Below the pieces are notes generated by a model. The model saw nothing but the letters and a program-made list of their open reading frames with translations, ran no database searches and had not been told where the DNA came from. A stretch of DNA of 64,000 bases from Gordonia soli NBRC 108243 (lineage in GTDB: Bacteria > Actinomycetota > Actinomycetes > Mycobacteriales > Mycobacteriaceae): the NCBI RefSeq assembly GCF_000334455.1, contig NZ_BANX01000034.1:62001-126000 (forward strand). The letters run 5' to 3'. This document shows, piece by piece, positions 54,746 through 64,000 of the stretch. How positions within the stretch are numbered: position 1 is the stretch's first letter; each line of letters starts with the position of its first letter. Both the position numbers and the translations under genes were made by a program.

Positions 54746-55585
54746 ATGTCGAGTCCGTCCGACGGAAACGGTGACCAGCAGAACACCCCCGAACAGGGTG
54801 GCGCCACCGACGAGACCCAGGTGTCGGCGACGTCCGGCAACGCGACGCCGGAGTCGGCGGATGCGACCCGCGTGATCTCCACCGGCTCGGGTGACCCCGC
54901 CGAGCCGACCACCGCGGTGCCCTCGGCCAACGCTCCCGGGGCCGACGCGACGACCGTCTACCCGACGTCGGGTCAGGCCGGCCAGGGAATCCCGTCGTAC
55001 GGCGCGTCCGATCCGTCCATCCCGACAGCGGATCCGTACGGCACCCCGCCGCAGTACGGCCAGGAGTCGCAATACGGCCAGGAGTCGCCGTACGGTCAGC
55101 CGGGGCAGGATGCCGCCTACGGTCAGGCCGGCCAGTTCGGCCAGGACCCGTACGGCGCCGCCCCGCAGTACGGGCAGGCCCAGACACCGCCGCCGTCGTA
55201 CGGTGCGCCCGCCTACGGGCAGCAGCCCCAGTACGGGCAGCCGGCCTACGGCCAGCCTCAATACGGACAGCCGTACCCGGGCGGCTACCCGGCAGTCCGG
55301 CAGAACAACGGCAAGGCGATTGCCGCGCTGGCGGTGAGCATCGGTGGCTTCGTGCTCTGCGGGCTGCTCGCCGGTATCCCCGGCATCGTCGCCGTGATCC
55401 TTGGCAACCAGGCTCGCGACGAGGTCCGCAACTCCGGCGGTACGCAGGACGGCGACGGCATGGCGAAGGCCGGCGTGATCATCGGATGGGTCGCCATCGC
55501 GGTGACGGTCCTCAGCATCATCGGCTTCATCATCTTGTTGTTGGTCGGGGCATTCGCGTCGAACAGCAGTACGTCGACGTACTGA
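54746..55585 (+). CDS. YGQ-rich DUF4190 membrane protein
   Basis: A 279-residue paralogue of the preceding gene. An acidic Thr/Ser-rich first part is followed by YGQ repeats ([27 protein letters not shown]) and the same two-helix DUF4190 domain: [51 protein letters not shown], then [20 protein letters not shown]. It lies 144 bp after its paralogue, with its own likely promoter in the gap. Function unknown. Confidence 0.87.
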   Translation: MSSPSDGNGDQQNTPEQGGATDETQVSATSGNATPESADATRVISTGSGDPAEPTTAVPSANAPGADATTVYPTSGQAGQGIPSYGASDPSIPTADPYGTPPQYGQESQYGQESPYGQPGQDAAYGQAGQFGQDPYGAAPQYGQAQTPPPSYGAPAYGQQPQYGQPAYGQPQYGQPYPGGYPAVRQNNGKAIAALAVSIGGFVLCGLLAGIPGIVAVILGNQARDEVRNSGGTQDGDGMAKAGVIIGWVAIAVTVLSIIGFIILLLVGAFASNSSTSTY

Positions 55586-55761
55586 CCCGCGACGATCCTG
55601 CTCATCGGCCCCGACCGCCTCGTTTTGGCGGAGAGGCCCGCCGACGGTAGTCTGGTCTGGTTGTGTGTCGCGCCCGAGCGGGCCGTCGGCGCACGGATCG
55701 GCCGGACCCGTCGGTGACGGGAGACCGCCGCACGACTCATCGGTAGGAAGAGGGCTCAATC

Positions 55762-55935
55762 ATGGCTGTACCCAAGCGTCGGATGTCGCGGGCCAACACC
55801 CGTAGCCGTCGTTCGCAGTGGAAGGCGGACAACCCGGCTCTGCAAGAGGTGAAGGTGAACGGCGTCGTTCAGCGGATCCCGCGTCGCTACGTCAAGGCTG
55901 CACAGGCCGGCGTCATCGACCTCGACCGCCGCTAG
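55762..55935 (+). CDS. rpmF: 50S ribosomal protein L32
   Basis: A 57-residue basic protein beginning [20 protein letters not shown] and ending GVIDLDRR, the L32 pattern. It has no zinc-binding Cys, as in the mycobacterial form. An AGGAAGAGGG run precedes the ATG. It lies in the same relative place as M. tuberculosis Rv0979A. It is followed by a strong hairpin, so it is a single-gene transcript. Confidence 0.97.
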   Translation: MAVPKRRMSRANTRSRRSQWKADNPALQEVKVNGVVQRIPRRYVKAAQAGVIDLDRR

Positions 55936-55958
55936 ACAACCGCCTCTTTTCAGGCTCT

Positions 55959-55997
55959 CGACGGGCCGCCCGGACCTCTGGTCCAGGCGGCCCGTCG
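55959..55997 (+). terminator. rpmF terminator hairpin
   Basis: An 18-bp stem with one mismatch (left arm CGACGGGCCGCCCGGACC, loop TCT) begins 24 bp after the stop. No long U tract follows, as is usual in this genome. Confidence 0.8.
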
Positions 55998-56104
55998 GCA
56001 TGTCCGCAGTACCTCGGCGGCTACGCGGAGGAGGCCGTCCCACGCCGTGTCCCGATCCGGTTGGGTCGAACATATGAATGATCTGTCGATGTCCGTTCGC
56101 CTCG

Positions 56105-56119
56105 CATAAAGTCAGCGGG
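56105..56119 (+). promoter_or_regulatory. -10 element positioned for the leaderless hydrolase gene
   Basis: CATAAA (56105-56110) is 8 nt before the GTG start at 56119, with no ribosome site. Confidence 0.4.
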
Positions 56120-58407
56120 TGGTCTGGGGGCGTGGGGCGCAGAATCGGTGGATCTCGGGTGTCGTGGCGGTGACGCTGACGACGATCTCGATCGTGACGA
56201 CGACGTCGGGGACGGCATCGGCGTCACCGAAGACCGGCCACGGCGCCGGCAGCGTGACGCAGGCATACCTCGTGGATGCCACACCGGGCGCGGGCGTTCG
56301 CCTGCTGGGACCCGACGGTTCGGTCCGCGAGCAGGGGCGGGTGGATCGCCTCGGGTCGTTCCTGGTCCGTGAACTCGCCCCGGGAGACGGCTATCGGTTC
56401 GTCGTCGGCGGCACCGCGGGCAACACCTTCGAGGTTCTCTCCGAGACACCGCCGCCGGCAACGCTGTATGACCAGAAGCTCCGCCCCGGGCTCAACTACA
56501 TCCGCGTACGCGATGGCGTGACACTCGCCGCGACGCTGCGGTTGCCCTACGGGACGACGCTCGCCGACGGCCCGTTCCCGACTCTCATCGAATACTCGGG
56601 ATACCAGACCGCCGCGCCCCATGACTTCGTCCTCGGAGCACTCGGCACGTTGGCGAAGCGTCCGGACCCCCTGGCCCCGGCGATCAGCACGATGCTGGGC
56701 GGCGCGGTCGGACCGGTCGCGGGCTTTGCGACAGTCAACCTCCAGATGCGTGGGAGTGGTTGCTCCGGAGGCGCTTTCGACCTCTTCGACCTGCCGAGCG
56801 TCTACGACGGTTACGACGCCATCGAGACGGTCGCGCGGCAACCGTGGGTCACCGGTCATCGGGTCGGCATGATCGGCATCTCGTTCTCCGGGATCTCCCA
56901 GATCGCCGTCGCCGGCACCCGACCGCCGAGTCTGGCCGCCATCGCACCGATGAGCATCACCGACGACCTGTATTCCACCGGATTCCCCGGCGGCATCTTC
57001 AACACCGGCTTCGCCAACAGTTGGCTGAAGGAGCGGCAGGATCACGCGCGTCCTGCACCCGAGGGTGGACAACCCTATGCGCGCGAACTGGTCCGGTCCG
57101 GTGACCGACAGTGTGCGGCGAATCAGAAGCTGCGGCTGCAGACGCAAGACGTCGAGCGACTCGTCGCCGACAACCCGACCCGCACCCCGTCGCTCTTCGG
57201 CCATCGCTCGCCGAGCGCATGGGCATCGCGCATCCAGGTGCCGATCCTGCTGAGCGGTGCGTTGCAGGACGAACAGACCGGACCCCAGTGGACGTCGATC
57301 ATCCCTCGGCTGCAGGACAATCCGAATGTCTGGGTGAAGATGATCAACGGCGCACACTTCGACTCGGCCGGACCGCAGATCCTGGGTACCTGGTACGAGT
57401 TCCTGAATCTCTTCGTCGCGCGGCGGATCCCGCCGCCGTCGCCTGCCCTCACCGCACTCGGGCCGGTCCTCTACGAGGCGACCAGCGGAACGCCAGGACA
57501 GGTGATCCGGACGGATCGACTCGCCGGGCAGCGGTCACTGTCGGCCGCACGCACCGTCTTCGCGCGTCAACCCCGCATCGAGGCATTTTTCGGCAGCGGC
57601 ACGGCCGGTGGCCCCGGCGGGCCGGGCAACCTCGGGGCCCCGTGGTCGAAGGGCTTCTCATCCTGGCCGCCGGCGTCGGTGGGCGACGGCACGCGGTTCG
57701 CTCTCGATCGTGGCGGACGCATCTCGCCGACACCCGGCCCGTCGTCGACGGTCTCGTTCCGTCCCGACCCCGCGGCCCGTCCGGCCGGAACGCTGGACGT
57801 CGTCGGGCCGTCGATGGTGCCATGGAAGGCGTTGCCGCCGTACGACTGGCGGCCGGTCACCGGTACCGCCGGAGTGGGATTCGTCAGTGCGCCGAGGACA
57901 TCCGATGCCGTGGTGGTCGGGCCGGCGAGCCTCGACCTTCAACTCGGATCGTCAGCGCCCGACACCGACCTGCAGGCGACACTTACCGAGGTGCGGCCCG
58001 ACGGTCGGGAGACGTATGTGACGTCGGGGTACCTGCGGGCGTCACTGCGCGCGGTCACTTCGCAGGCCACACCGCTGGTCCCGGCCCGTGACTGGCTGAC
58101 ACCGCAACCGCTGCAGCGCAGTACCCAGACCGCCCGCATCGCGTTGAACCCGGTGGCGTACACCTTCCGGGCCGGGAGTCGCATCCGCATCACGATCACC
58201 GCACCTGGTGGCGACCGCACGTCGTGGCGGTTCGACACGCCGGCAACCCACGGGCGGATCGTCGACACCATCGGTCTAGGCGTCGGCGGATCCTCGTTGG
58301 TGCTCCCGATCGTGCCCGGCGCACGCGCCGCAGGCCCGGCCGGGCCGTGCGACGGCCTGCGCGGACAGCCATGCCGCGCATACGTTCCGAGCCTCACCGG
58401 CGGCTGA
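56119..58407 (+). CDS. secreted CocE/NonD-type alpha/beta hydrolase
   Basis: A 762-residue exported hydrolase. A signal peptide (WISGVVAVTLTTISIVTTTSGTASA, cleavage near 35) is followed by the X-Pro dipeptidyl-peptidase-like catalytic domain: nucleophile Ser near 255 in IGISFSGISQ, and a later GAHFDSAG with the likely His near 413. The C-terminal third is a jelly-roll-like domain as in cocaine esterase. Families act on acyl esters, peptides or lactams; the substrate here is unknown. It is longer than classical CocE (about 570), mainly at the N-terminus and the Gly-rich insert near 495. Confidence 0.88.
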   Translation: MVWGRGAQNRWISGVVAVTLTTISIVTTTSGTASASPKTGHGAGSVTQAYLVDATPGAGVRLLGPDGSVREQGRVDRLGSFLVRELAPGDGYRFVVGGTAGNTFEVLSETPPPATLYDQKLRPGLNYIRVRDGVTLAATLRLPYGTTLADGPFPTLIEYSGYQTAAPHDFVLGALGTLAKRPDPLAPAISTMLGGAVGPVAGFATVNLQMRGSGCSGGAFDLFDLPSVYDGYDAIETVARQPWVTGHRVGMIGISFSGISQIAVAGTRPPSLAAIAPMSITDDLYSTGFPGGIFNTGFANSWLKERQDHARPAPEGGQPYARELVRSGDRQCAANQKLRLQTQDVERLVADNPTRTPSLFGHRSPSAWASRIQVPILLSGALQDEQTGPQWTSIIPRLQDNPNVWVKMINGAHFDSAGPQILGTWYEFLNLFVARRIPPPSPALTALGPVLYEATSGTPGQVIRTDRLAGQRSLSAARTVFARQPRIEAFFGSGTAGGPGGPGNLGAPWSKGFSSWPPASVGDGTRFALDRGGRISPTPGPSSTVSFRPDPAARPAGTLDVVGPSMVPWKALPPYDWRPVTGTAGVGFVSAPRTSDAVVVGPASLDLQLGSSAPDTDLQATLTEVRPDGRETYVTSGYLRASLRAVTSQATPLVPARDWLTPQPLQRSTQTARIALNPVAYTFRAGSRIRITITAPGGDRTSWRFDTPATHGRIVDTIGLGVGGSSLVLPIVPGARAAGPAGPCDGLRGQPCRAYVPSLTGG

Positions 58408-58467
58408 CGCCGGTACCCGGAAACGGCTCTCGGGAGAACGGCACCGACCTCGCACAGAAATGGAAAA

Positions 58468-58496
58468 CGGCCCCCGGACGCAGTGGTCGGGGGCCG
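58468..58496 (-). terminator. intrinsic terminator of the short-chain dehydrogenase gene
   Basis: CGGCCCCCG/CGGGGGCCG form a 9-bp stem with an 11-nt loop. Read on the minus strand the stem is followed by TTTTCCATTTC, a proper T tract, so it ends the dehydrogenase transcript. It may also stop the facing hydrolase gene. Confidence 0.75.
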
Positions 58497-58515
58497 CTCT
58501 CGCTCGAGCATCAGG

Positions 58516-59286
58516 TCACTGCGCGAGCAACTTGTTGATCAGTCGCGAGGCGAAGTTCGGCGCGAACTTGGCGACGTTGGCGAGCACTGTGGTCTGCACG
58601 CCCACCGAGTAGGACGTGCGGTGGATGCGGAGGTCGCGCGGCGTCGGATGCACCGACTCCCAGACCTTCTCGGCGACCTGCTCGGGCGTGATGCGCACGC
58701 CGAGGGTCTTGGTCGTCTTAGCGTCGTTGTCGGCCAGGGCGGTCTTGGCCCACAGCGGCCAGATGCCGACGACGCGGATGCCCTTGGGCTCCCACTCCAA
58801 CTCGAGGGCCTCGGTGAGGCCGGCGACGTAGAACTTGGCCGCGCTGTAGGTCGCGATGCCCGGCTGGCCGTAGATGGCCGACGCGGAGGCGATGTTCACC
58901 AGGTGCGAACCCGGGGTCGCCTTCAGGTACTTGTAGGCGGCCTGCGCGCCCAGGGTGACGCCGAGGACGTCGATGTCGATCTGCGTCTTGATTGCCCCCG
59001 CGGAGATCTGGTCTATGTCACCGGCGACCAGCACGCCCGCGTTGTTGTCGAGGACGTCCAGCGTGCCATCGGTGTGCGAGGTGAAGTCGGCGAGCGCCTG
59101 CTCCCACTGCTCTGGATCGCGGACGTCGAGTTCGCCGACGATCCAATTGGGGTGATTGGCCTTGACCTTCGACAGGGCGTCCTTGTCGACGTCGTAGACG
59201 CCGACGGTCCATCCCTCACGGCCGAAACGCTCGGCGGTGGCCAGACCGATGCCCGCGGCACCTCCCGAGATGAAGATCGATGACAT
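58516..59286 (-). CDS. short-chain dehydrogenase/reductase
   Basis: A 256-residue classical SDR. NAD(P) motif SGGAAGIGLATAERFGREG, the structural NNAGV, the catalytic Ser in NIASASAIYG and YSAAK (Tyr near 151). The substrate end, WPLWAKTALADNDAKTTKTLG, shows no specific clue. It diverges from the AurF-like oxygenase gene with a shared control region, so it may process the same compound. Confidence 0.92.
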   Translation of the reverse strand: MSSIFISGGAAGIGLATAERFGREGWTVGVYDVDKDALSKVKANHPNWIVGELDVRDPEQWEQALADFTSHTDGTLDVLDNNAGVLVAGDIDQISAGAIKTQIDIDVLGVTLGAQAAYKYLKATPGSHLVNIASASAIYGQPGIATYSAAKFYVAGLTEALELEWEPKGIRVVGIWPLWAKTALADNDAKTTKTLGVRITPEQVAEKVWESVHPTPRDLRIHRTSYSVGVQTTVLANVAKFAPNFASRLINKLLAQ

Positions 59287-59388
59287 GACTGCTCCCGCCC
59301 GTTGACCTGCTCAGATGTGATTCTCGAAGAAAGTTACCCGTCAGTATAGTTCCGCGTCTGTTTACTGAGTCACACCCCGGTGCTATCT

Positions 59389-59406
59389 TGACAACAGGCA
59401 TTGTCA
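59389..59406. promoter_or_regulatory. 18-bp operator-like inverted repeat in the divergent gap
   Basis: TGACAA-CAGGCA-TTGTCA is a perfect 6-6-6 inverted repeat. It lies between the dehydrogenase (-) and the diiron oxygenase (+), 37 bp before the latter's ATG; a half site GATTGTCA follows at 59417-59424. No regulator gene is adjacent. Confidence 0.5.
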
Positions 59407-59442
59407 TAACAGTGCTGATTGTCACGAAGGAGGACATCCGAG

Positions 59443-60390
59443 ATGACCGCAGCGGCGCAGAGCACCAACCTCACCGACCCCACCGGTGACGACAACGTGA
59501 TCAGTTTGCGAGACGAGGGCCCTCAGCAGGTCTCCGAACGCCTGCTGGCCTCGGCGGCTCGCCTCTCGCGCAACGCGATGACCGAGATCGACTGGTCGGA
59601 GCCGATGGACCCCACCAAGTACGGGTGCAGCCCTGAGTGGTCATCGCTCTACGGAACCGACTACTGGGACGAGCTCACCGAGGAACAGCGCATCGCGGTG
59701 ACCCGTCACGAGTTCGCCTCGATCATGAACATCGGCATCTGGTTCGAGATGATCCTGCAGGAAATGGTCATTCGCGATCAGTACCTGGGTGAGTACCACA
59801 GCCCGGAGTACCAGTTCGCGCTCACCGAGATCGCCGACGAGTGCCGTCACTCCATCATGTTCGCCAAGGCGTCGGAGAAGATGGTCGGAACGTCGTACAA
59901 GCCGAGCAAGCGCGTCGGTCGCCTCGGCAAGCTCTTCAAGATGACCGCCAAGAACGAGGTCGCCTACGGCGGCATCCTGGTCGCGGAAGAAGTCCTCGAC
60001 GTCTTCCAGCGCGGATGCATGCGTGATGACCGCGTTCTCCCGTTCATCCGCACCGTCAACGAGATCCACGTTCTCGAGGAGTCGCGCCACATGCGTTTCG
60101 CGCGTGAAGAGGTCCGCGACTCGCTGGCGGGAGTCAGCTGGGCTCGTCGTCAGTTCAGCGCCTACTACATCGCGGCCGGTGCGTACTTCATCGTGTCCAG
60201 CCTGGTCCAGCCGCAGGCATACGCCGACGCCGGTCTCGACGTCCAGCGGGCGGTGCGCGAGGCCAGGAACAACGAGCACTTCCACTCGATGGTGCGGTCG
60301 AGCTGCGCCCACCTCATGGAGTTCCTCGACGAGGTCGGTCTGTTGACCCGCCCCGCCGCACGGATCTACCGCAAAGTGCACATGCTCTGA
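59443..60390 (+). CDS. AurF-like diiron oxygenase
   Basis: A 315-residue ferritin-like helical protein, similar in layout to M. tuberculosis Rv0885. Iron-ligand motifs are visible: a Glu in RHEFASIMNIGIWFEMILQE, EIADECRHSIMF, VAEEVLDVFQR and EIHVLEESRHMRFAREE. AurF itself oxidises an arylamine to a nitro group; other relatives hydroxylate. ATG 59443 has GAAGGAGGA upstream. The next gene, a ferredoxin/FNR fusion, starts at its last base, so it is the likely electron supplier. Confidence 0.9.
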   Translation: MTAAAQSTNLTDPTGDDNVISLRDEGPQQVSERLLASAARLSRNAMTEIDWSEPMDPTKYGCSPEWSSLYGTDYWDELTEEQRIAVTRHEFASIMNIGIWFEMILQEMVIRDQYLGEYHSPEYQFALTEIADECRHSIMFAKASEKMVGTSYKPSKRVGRLGKLFKMTAKNEVAYGGILVAEEVLDVFQRGCMRDDRVLPFIRTVNEIHVLEESRHMRFAREEVRDSLAGVSWARRQFSAYYIAAGAYFIVSSLVQPQAYADAGLDVQRAVREARNNEHFHSMVRSSCAHLMEFLDEVGLLTRPAARIYRKVHML

Positions 60391-62021
60391 TGCCGTACGT
60401 CATCACCCAGTCGTGTTGTAGCGACGCGTCGTGCGTCTCCGTGTGTCCGGTGAACTGCATCCACCCGACTCCGGAGGAGCGCGGCTTCGGGTCGTCGGAC
60501 ATCCTCCACATCGATCCGGAGGCGTGCATCGACTGCGGGGCGTGTGCGGACGCGTGCCCGGTCGACGCGATCTTCCCGGCCGACCGTCTCGGTACCCGCG
60601 ACAAGGTCTTCCTGGAGATCAACGCGAACTACTACAAGGAGAACGACGACATCACGTCCGGCTGGACCGACGTCGTCTATCCCGTCATCCCGAAACTGCC
60701 TCACGATCTCCGGGTCGCGGTGGTCGGTACGGGGCCGTCGGCGGGGTACGCGTTGCGCAAGATCCTCGACCGCACACCAGCGAAGGTGACCGTACTCGAC
60801 AAGCTTCCGACGCCGGGCGGTCTCGTGCGGGCCGGAGTCGCGCCTGACCATCCGAGCACCAAGAACGTGATGCGCGGTTTCGATCTGCTCTATCGCGACC
60901 CGCGAGTCACGATGGCCACCAACGTCGAGGTCGGCGGCGACACCGAGAACGGTCAGATCACCCCGGCTGAGCTCGCCGAACACTTCGATGCCGTGTTCTA
61001 CGCAGTGGGTGCGAGCGAGTCGCGCCGACTCGGCATTCCGGGTGAGGATCTGCCCGGTTCAACATCGGCGACCGAGCTGGTCGCCTGGTACAACGCGGCA
61101 CCGGGGGTGCCTGTCGTCGGTGGCGGACACGACGTGGTGAACGCGGGACCACCGATCGTCGTCGACGGCTCACATCGAGCGGTCGTCGTCGGCACCGGCA
61201 ATGTGGCGCTCGACGTGGCTCGGATCCTGGTGTCGCCGCCGGAGATGCTGGCCACCACCGACATCGCCGACCGTGCGCTGAAGCTGTTGCGCGAGCAGAA
61301 CATCCACGAGATCGTCGTGTTGGGTCGGCGCGATCAGGCCAATGCCGCCTACACCTCTGCGGAATACCGTGCGCTGGCGACGATCCCGGGCGTCGAGGTC
61401 GTGGTCCACGACGAGGCCGACCCGAGCGCAGACGATCTGAGTGCGTTGAACCTGCGCAATCCTGCTGATCCGAGTCGCAGGCGCATAGTCTTCCTGTTCC
61501 ACTCGTCTCCGGAGGAGATCGTCGGCGACGATCGGGTCGACGGAGTGACCGTGCGGACCGGTGAACAGCGTCATCAGATCGCGGCGGATCTGGTCGTCCG
61601 ATCGATCGGCTATCGCTCCGTGCCCATCGAGGGACTGCCGTTCGACAGCGCGCGCGGGGTGTTCCCGAACGCGGATGGCCGTCTCCTCGATGACGCCGGC
61701 GAGGTCGTCCCGGGTGTCTACATCACCGGTTGGGCGCGGCGCGGACCGAGCGGTGGCATCGGTGCCAACAAACTCTGCGCCGAGCAGACGGTCGAGGAGT
61801 TCATCTCCGATGCCGTCGCGGGCCGCATCACGCGAACCGCGCGCGAGGCCAAGGAGTTCCCCAAGCTGCTGCGTCGGCGGACACGCGAACTGATCGGCTA
61901 TCACGGCATGCGCGCCATCGACCGCAACGAGCGCAGGCTGGGTGCCGAGCAGGGCCGCCCGCGGGTCAAGTACACGCAGGTCGCCGACATGGTCGGTGCT
62001 GCGGGGTGGCGAAAGCGCTGA
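60390..62021 (+). CDS. fprB: ferredoxin-fused NADPH:ferredoxin reductase, FprB-like
   Basis: A 543-residue flavoprotein like M. tuberculosis FprB (Rv0886). Residues 1-75 form a seven/eight-iron ferredoxin with CVSVCPVNCIHP and CIDCGACADACPVDAIFP. From about 108 the adrenodoxin-reductase-type FNR begins: FAD motif VVGTGPSAGYALRKIL, LVRAGVAPDHP, NADPH motif VVVGTGNVALDVARIL near 269, and GWARRGPSGGIGANK near the end. The start overlaps the diiron oxygenase stop by one base (TGATG), so the two are translated together. It can deliver electrons directly to the oxygenase through its own ferredoxin. Confidence 0.94.
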   Translation: MPYVITQSCCSDASCVSVCPVNCIHPTPEERGFGSSDILHIDPEACIDCGACADACPVDAIFPADRLGTRDKVFLEINANYYKENDDITSGWTDVVYPVIPKLPHDLRVAVVGTGPSAGYALRKILDRTPAKVTVLDKLPTPGGLVRAGVAPDHPSTKNVMRGFDLLYRDPRVTMATNVEVGGDTENGQITPAELAEHFDAVFYAVGASESRRLGIPGEDLPGSTSATELVAWYNAAPGVPVVGGGHDVVNAGPPIVVDGSHRAVVVGTGNVALDVARILVSPPEMLATTDIADRALKLLREQNIHEIVVLGRRDQANAAYTSAEYRALATIPGVEVVVHDEADPSADDLSALNLRNPADPSRRRIVFLFHSSPEEIVGDDRVDGVTVRTGEQRHQIAADLVVRSIGYRSVPIEGLPFDSARGVFPNADGRLLDDAGEVVPGVYITGWARRGPSGGIGANKLCAEQTVEEFISDAVAGRITRTAREAKEFPKLLRRRTRELIGYHGMRAIDRNERRLGAEQGRPRVKYTQVADMVGAAGWRKR

Positions 62022-62592
62022 TCGTGGGTTCGATGGGCGATACTCGACCGCTGGTCGAACCGCTCGATCGCGCTCGCGTGCGCCGTCTCCACCCGGAGGT
62101 GGGCACGTGGCGCATGTCTCTTCCACCCGCAGATGGTCGACACCGCCCGCGTCGATGCGCAGAATGGTGATTGAACCGTCGGGAGACGGCTTCTCGCCGG
62201 CCGGCCCCACCCTCACGGGGCAACGCCGATCGGCACGGCAACCGGTGGTGGCAGCCCGGACGCCTCCTCGCTGTGGGATCCCGCGCTCGACCAGTTCCGG
62301 TGGCGCACCACGGTAACCAGGCGGTACGCTCTTGTACCGACGGGAACCAGGTGTGTGACACGCATCGTCGGGAGGGTTCCCGTGCGACCTCTGCGCCACC
62401 TCGAGACATCGGACGTCAGTCCAGTTCCGTGCGGAGCAGGGGTCGGGCACCGAGCACAACGCCTCGGTGATCACGTCGGCAAACCCCGTGCGGCGTGATC
62501 TCCCGGACGTTGTGACCATCTGCGCGCGGGTGGCCCCCCGCGCACTCACCGACCGTGTCGGTAGGTCCCACCAGCGTCGTGTATCGCGGACG
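62022..62592. other. 571-bp gene-free gap between convergent genes
   Basis: The reductase (+) and the diflavin enzyme (-) converge here. No frame has convincing composition or similarity. The only structure I see is TCGACCGCTGGTCGA (62044-62058), a small inverted repeat that may end the reductase transcript. The gap is unusually long for convergent genes here and may be a gene remnant. Confidence 0.5.
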
Positions 62593-64000
62593 TCAGTAGA
62601 CGTCCCTGACGTAGCGCTTCTCCGCTGCGAGTGCCTTTACATATTGATCGGCAGATGCCGGCGCGAGCTTCCCGTGCTGTGCGACGATCCCCCGGAGCGC
62701 CGCGTCGACATCCCGCGCCATCCGCCCGGCATCACCGCAGACGTACACGTGGGCGCCGTCGTGCAGCCAGCGATAGAGCTCCGCGCCGTGCTCACGCATC
62801 CGGTCCTGCACATAGATCTTCGACTCCTGGTCGCGAGAGAAGGCCACATCCAGCCTGGTGAGCAACCCGTCGCCGAGCATCGACGTCAATTCTTCCCGGT
62901 AGTAGAAGTCGGTGGCGGCGTACTGCTCGCCGAAGAACAACCAGTTCCGTCCGCCGTGGCCGAGTGCTCGTCGTTCATGCAGGAACGCGCGGAACGGCGC
63001 GATGCCGGTGCCCGGACCGATCATGATCATCGGGGTGTCGGGATCGGACGGTGGTCGGAAATGCGGTGAGCGCGTGACGAAGATGCCCACGTCCTCACTG
63101 GCGGCATGATCGGCGAGAAAGGTCGAACACACGCCGAACCGCGGTGTGCCGTGGATGTTGTAGCGCACGGTCGACACCGTCAGCTGCACCTCGTCGGGAT
63201 TCTCGAGAGGGCTCGACGAGATCGAATACGACCGCGGGGCCAATGGTTTCACCACATCGATCCACTCGTCGACGGATGCCTCCACCCGGTGCTCGGCGAG
63301 GAGGTCGACCGATTGCCGTCCCCACGCCCAGTCGGAGAACGCATCCTTGTTCCCCGGTGCGATGAGGGACTGCAACTCGGCGTCGCCGGTACGATCCGCC
63401 ACGAAGCGCACGAGCCCTGGTGTCACCCGGGCGAACTCGAGCCGCTCACGCAATGCCCGGCGCAGCGTCATTGTGCCGGCGTCGGGGAGGTCGACGACAG
63501 TGTCTCCGTCGGTTCCGGTCACCGACAACCATTCGTCGATGAGCTTCGGATGGTTGCGCGGCCACACGCCCAGCGCGTCACCCGTGGCGTACTGGACCGA
63601 GTCGGGGTCGATGCGGAAGCCGATGGTGCGGACGTCCTTCTGTGAACCGTTGCCGTTGAGACGGATGTTGCGTACCAGCGAGGTCACATACGGATTCGAG
63701 CGCGACGGCCGGATGATCTCACCGCGGGTGGGCGCCCCTGCTGATCGCTCGGACACGGCCACCGATGCCGTCACGCGTGGCGACGTCGCGCCTCCGCCGA
63801 TGGGTGCCGCGCGCCTGCCGGCAGTCGTCGCTTCAGGTGCACTCGGATCGGGACTTGCTGGTGCGTCAGCGGTGGGGGAGGCGAGTTGGTCGGCGATGCG
63901 GTCCAGCCACGCACCGGCGGCGTCCTCGTACTCGGGTTCGCAGTCGACGCGCTCGGCCAGTCGCTGCGCGCCGAGTGCAGCGAGGCGATCATCGAGGGCA
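62593..64000 (-). CDS. diflavin reductase, CysJ/sulfite reductase flavoprotein-like (N-terminus beyond the window)
   Basis: The frame is open to the right edge, so 469 residues are visible of a longer protein. At the edge comes the end of a flavodoxin domain ([28 protein letters not shown]). A Pro/Ala-rich linker follows, then the FAD domain ([19 protein letters not shown]) and the NADPH domain ([31 protein letters not shown]), ending in the family C-terminus RYVRDVY. A GTG at 63774 could look like a start but falls inside the linker. It resembles CysJ and nitrate-reductase-type flavoproteins. Its partner lies outside the window. Confidence 0.9.
   Translation of the reverse strand, partial: ALDDRLAALGAQRLAERVDCEPEYEDAAGAWLDRIADQLASPTADAPASPDPSAPEATTAGRRAAPIGGGATSPRVTASVAVSERSAGAPTRGEIIRPSRSNPYVTSLVRNIRLNGNGSQKDVRTIGFRIDPDSVQYATGDALGVWPRNHPKLIDEWLSVTGTDGDTVVDLPDAGTMTLRRALRERLEFARVTPGLVRFVADRTGDAELQSLIAPGNKDAFSDWAWGRQSVDLLAEHRVEASVDEWIDVVKPLAPRSYSISSSPLENPDEVQLTVSTVRYNIHGTPRFGVCSTFLADHAASEDVGIFVTRSPHFRPPSDPDTPMIMIGPGTGIAPFRAFLHERRALGHGGRNWLFFGEQYAATDFYYREELTSMLGDGLLTRLDVAFSRDQESKIYVQDRMREHGAELYRWLHDGAHVYVCGDAGRMARDVDAALRGIVAQHGKLAPASADQYVKALAAEKRYVRDVY

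Noticed and set aside
55818-56081. 87-codon open frame across rpmF and its terminator
   Set aside because: It overlaps rpmF in another frame and has no family resemblance.
62171-62470. 99-codon open frame in the long gap
   Set aside because: Codon use and composition are unlike genes here, there is no ribosome site and no domain.
63771-63992. 73-codon minus-strand open frame near the right edge
   Set aside because: It is out of frame with the diflavin reductase, whose own frame is open through this stretch and encodes the flavodoxin end and linker.

Overview
The window is high-GC actinobacterial DNA. Gene content points to the Mycobacteriales, most likely Gordonia or a close relative. The signs are a 34-kDa-antigen-like protein, a PerM-like membrane protein, purN-purH, a magnesium-chelatase-like AAA+/VWA pair, a DUF1707 protein, rpmF and a ferredoxin-fused reductase in roughly the order of the M. 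tuberculosis Rv0885-Rv0980 neighbourhood (recalled, not searched). Further signs are a mycofactocin-type dehydrogenase and an accD1-accA1-fadE19-citE-like operon. I recognised no rRNA, tRNA, CRISPR array, transposase or phage gene.

Left part (1-6.0 kb): two cytochrome P450s, each with its own small ferredoxin nearby, a KstD-like flavoprotein dehydrogenase and a mycofactocin-type short-chain dehydrogenase. This looks like an oxidative cluster for a terpenoid, steroid or similar hydrophobic substrate. 6.2-18.4 kb: a very large 2-oxoacid (indolepyruvate-type) ferredoxin oxidoreductase diverges from a compact operon for leucine/isovalerate breakdown: acyl-CoA carboxylase beta and alpha, acyl-CoA dehydrogenase, MaoC hydratase, CitE-like lyase and acetoacetyl-CoA synthetase. 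18.5-24.1 kb: conserved core with the YGQ-repeat antigen-like protein, PerM-like protein, purN and purH.

24.1-47.5 kb is an accessory block that separates purH from the AAA+/VWA pair, which follow purH directly in M. tuberculosis. Its first half is an organosulfur-type scavenging region: a TSUP (TauE/SafE) exporter, three TauD/TfdA dioxygenases, three lipoprotein substrate-binding proteins, two ABC permease/ATPase sets, an NtaA/SnaA/DszA-type flavin monooxygenase, an MFS transporter and an IclR regulator next to a 29-bp palindrome. After a small OsmC/ArsR/SRPBCC/DinB-like group comes a four-gene operon: a GntR regulator fused in frame to an amidase, a PxpA-like (LamB/YcsF) protein, an NCS1 permease and a second amidase. 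It looks like uptake and hydrolysis of an unidentified amide or cyclic imide.

47.8-64 kb returns to conserved genes (AAA+, VWA, DUF1707, AEC transporter, two DUF4190 proteins, rpmF). These are followed by a secreted CocE-type hydrolase, a dehydrogenase divergent from an AurF-like diiron oxygenase plus ferredoxin/FNR fusion, and a diflavin reductase cut by the right edge. The most unusual DNA is an interspersed family of nine palindromic 73-bp elements with invariant internal spacing, all between 41.1 and 52.7 kb and all just 3' of genes. A second palindrome type (two copies) shares their GTGCAC core.
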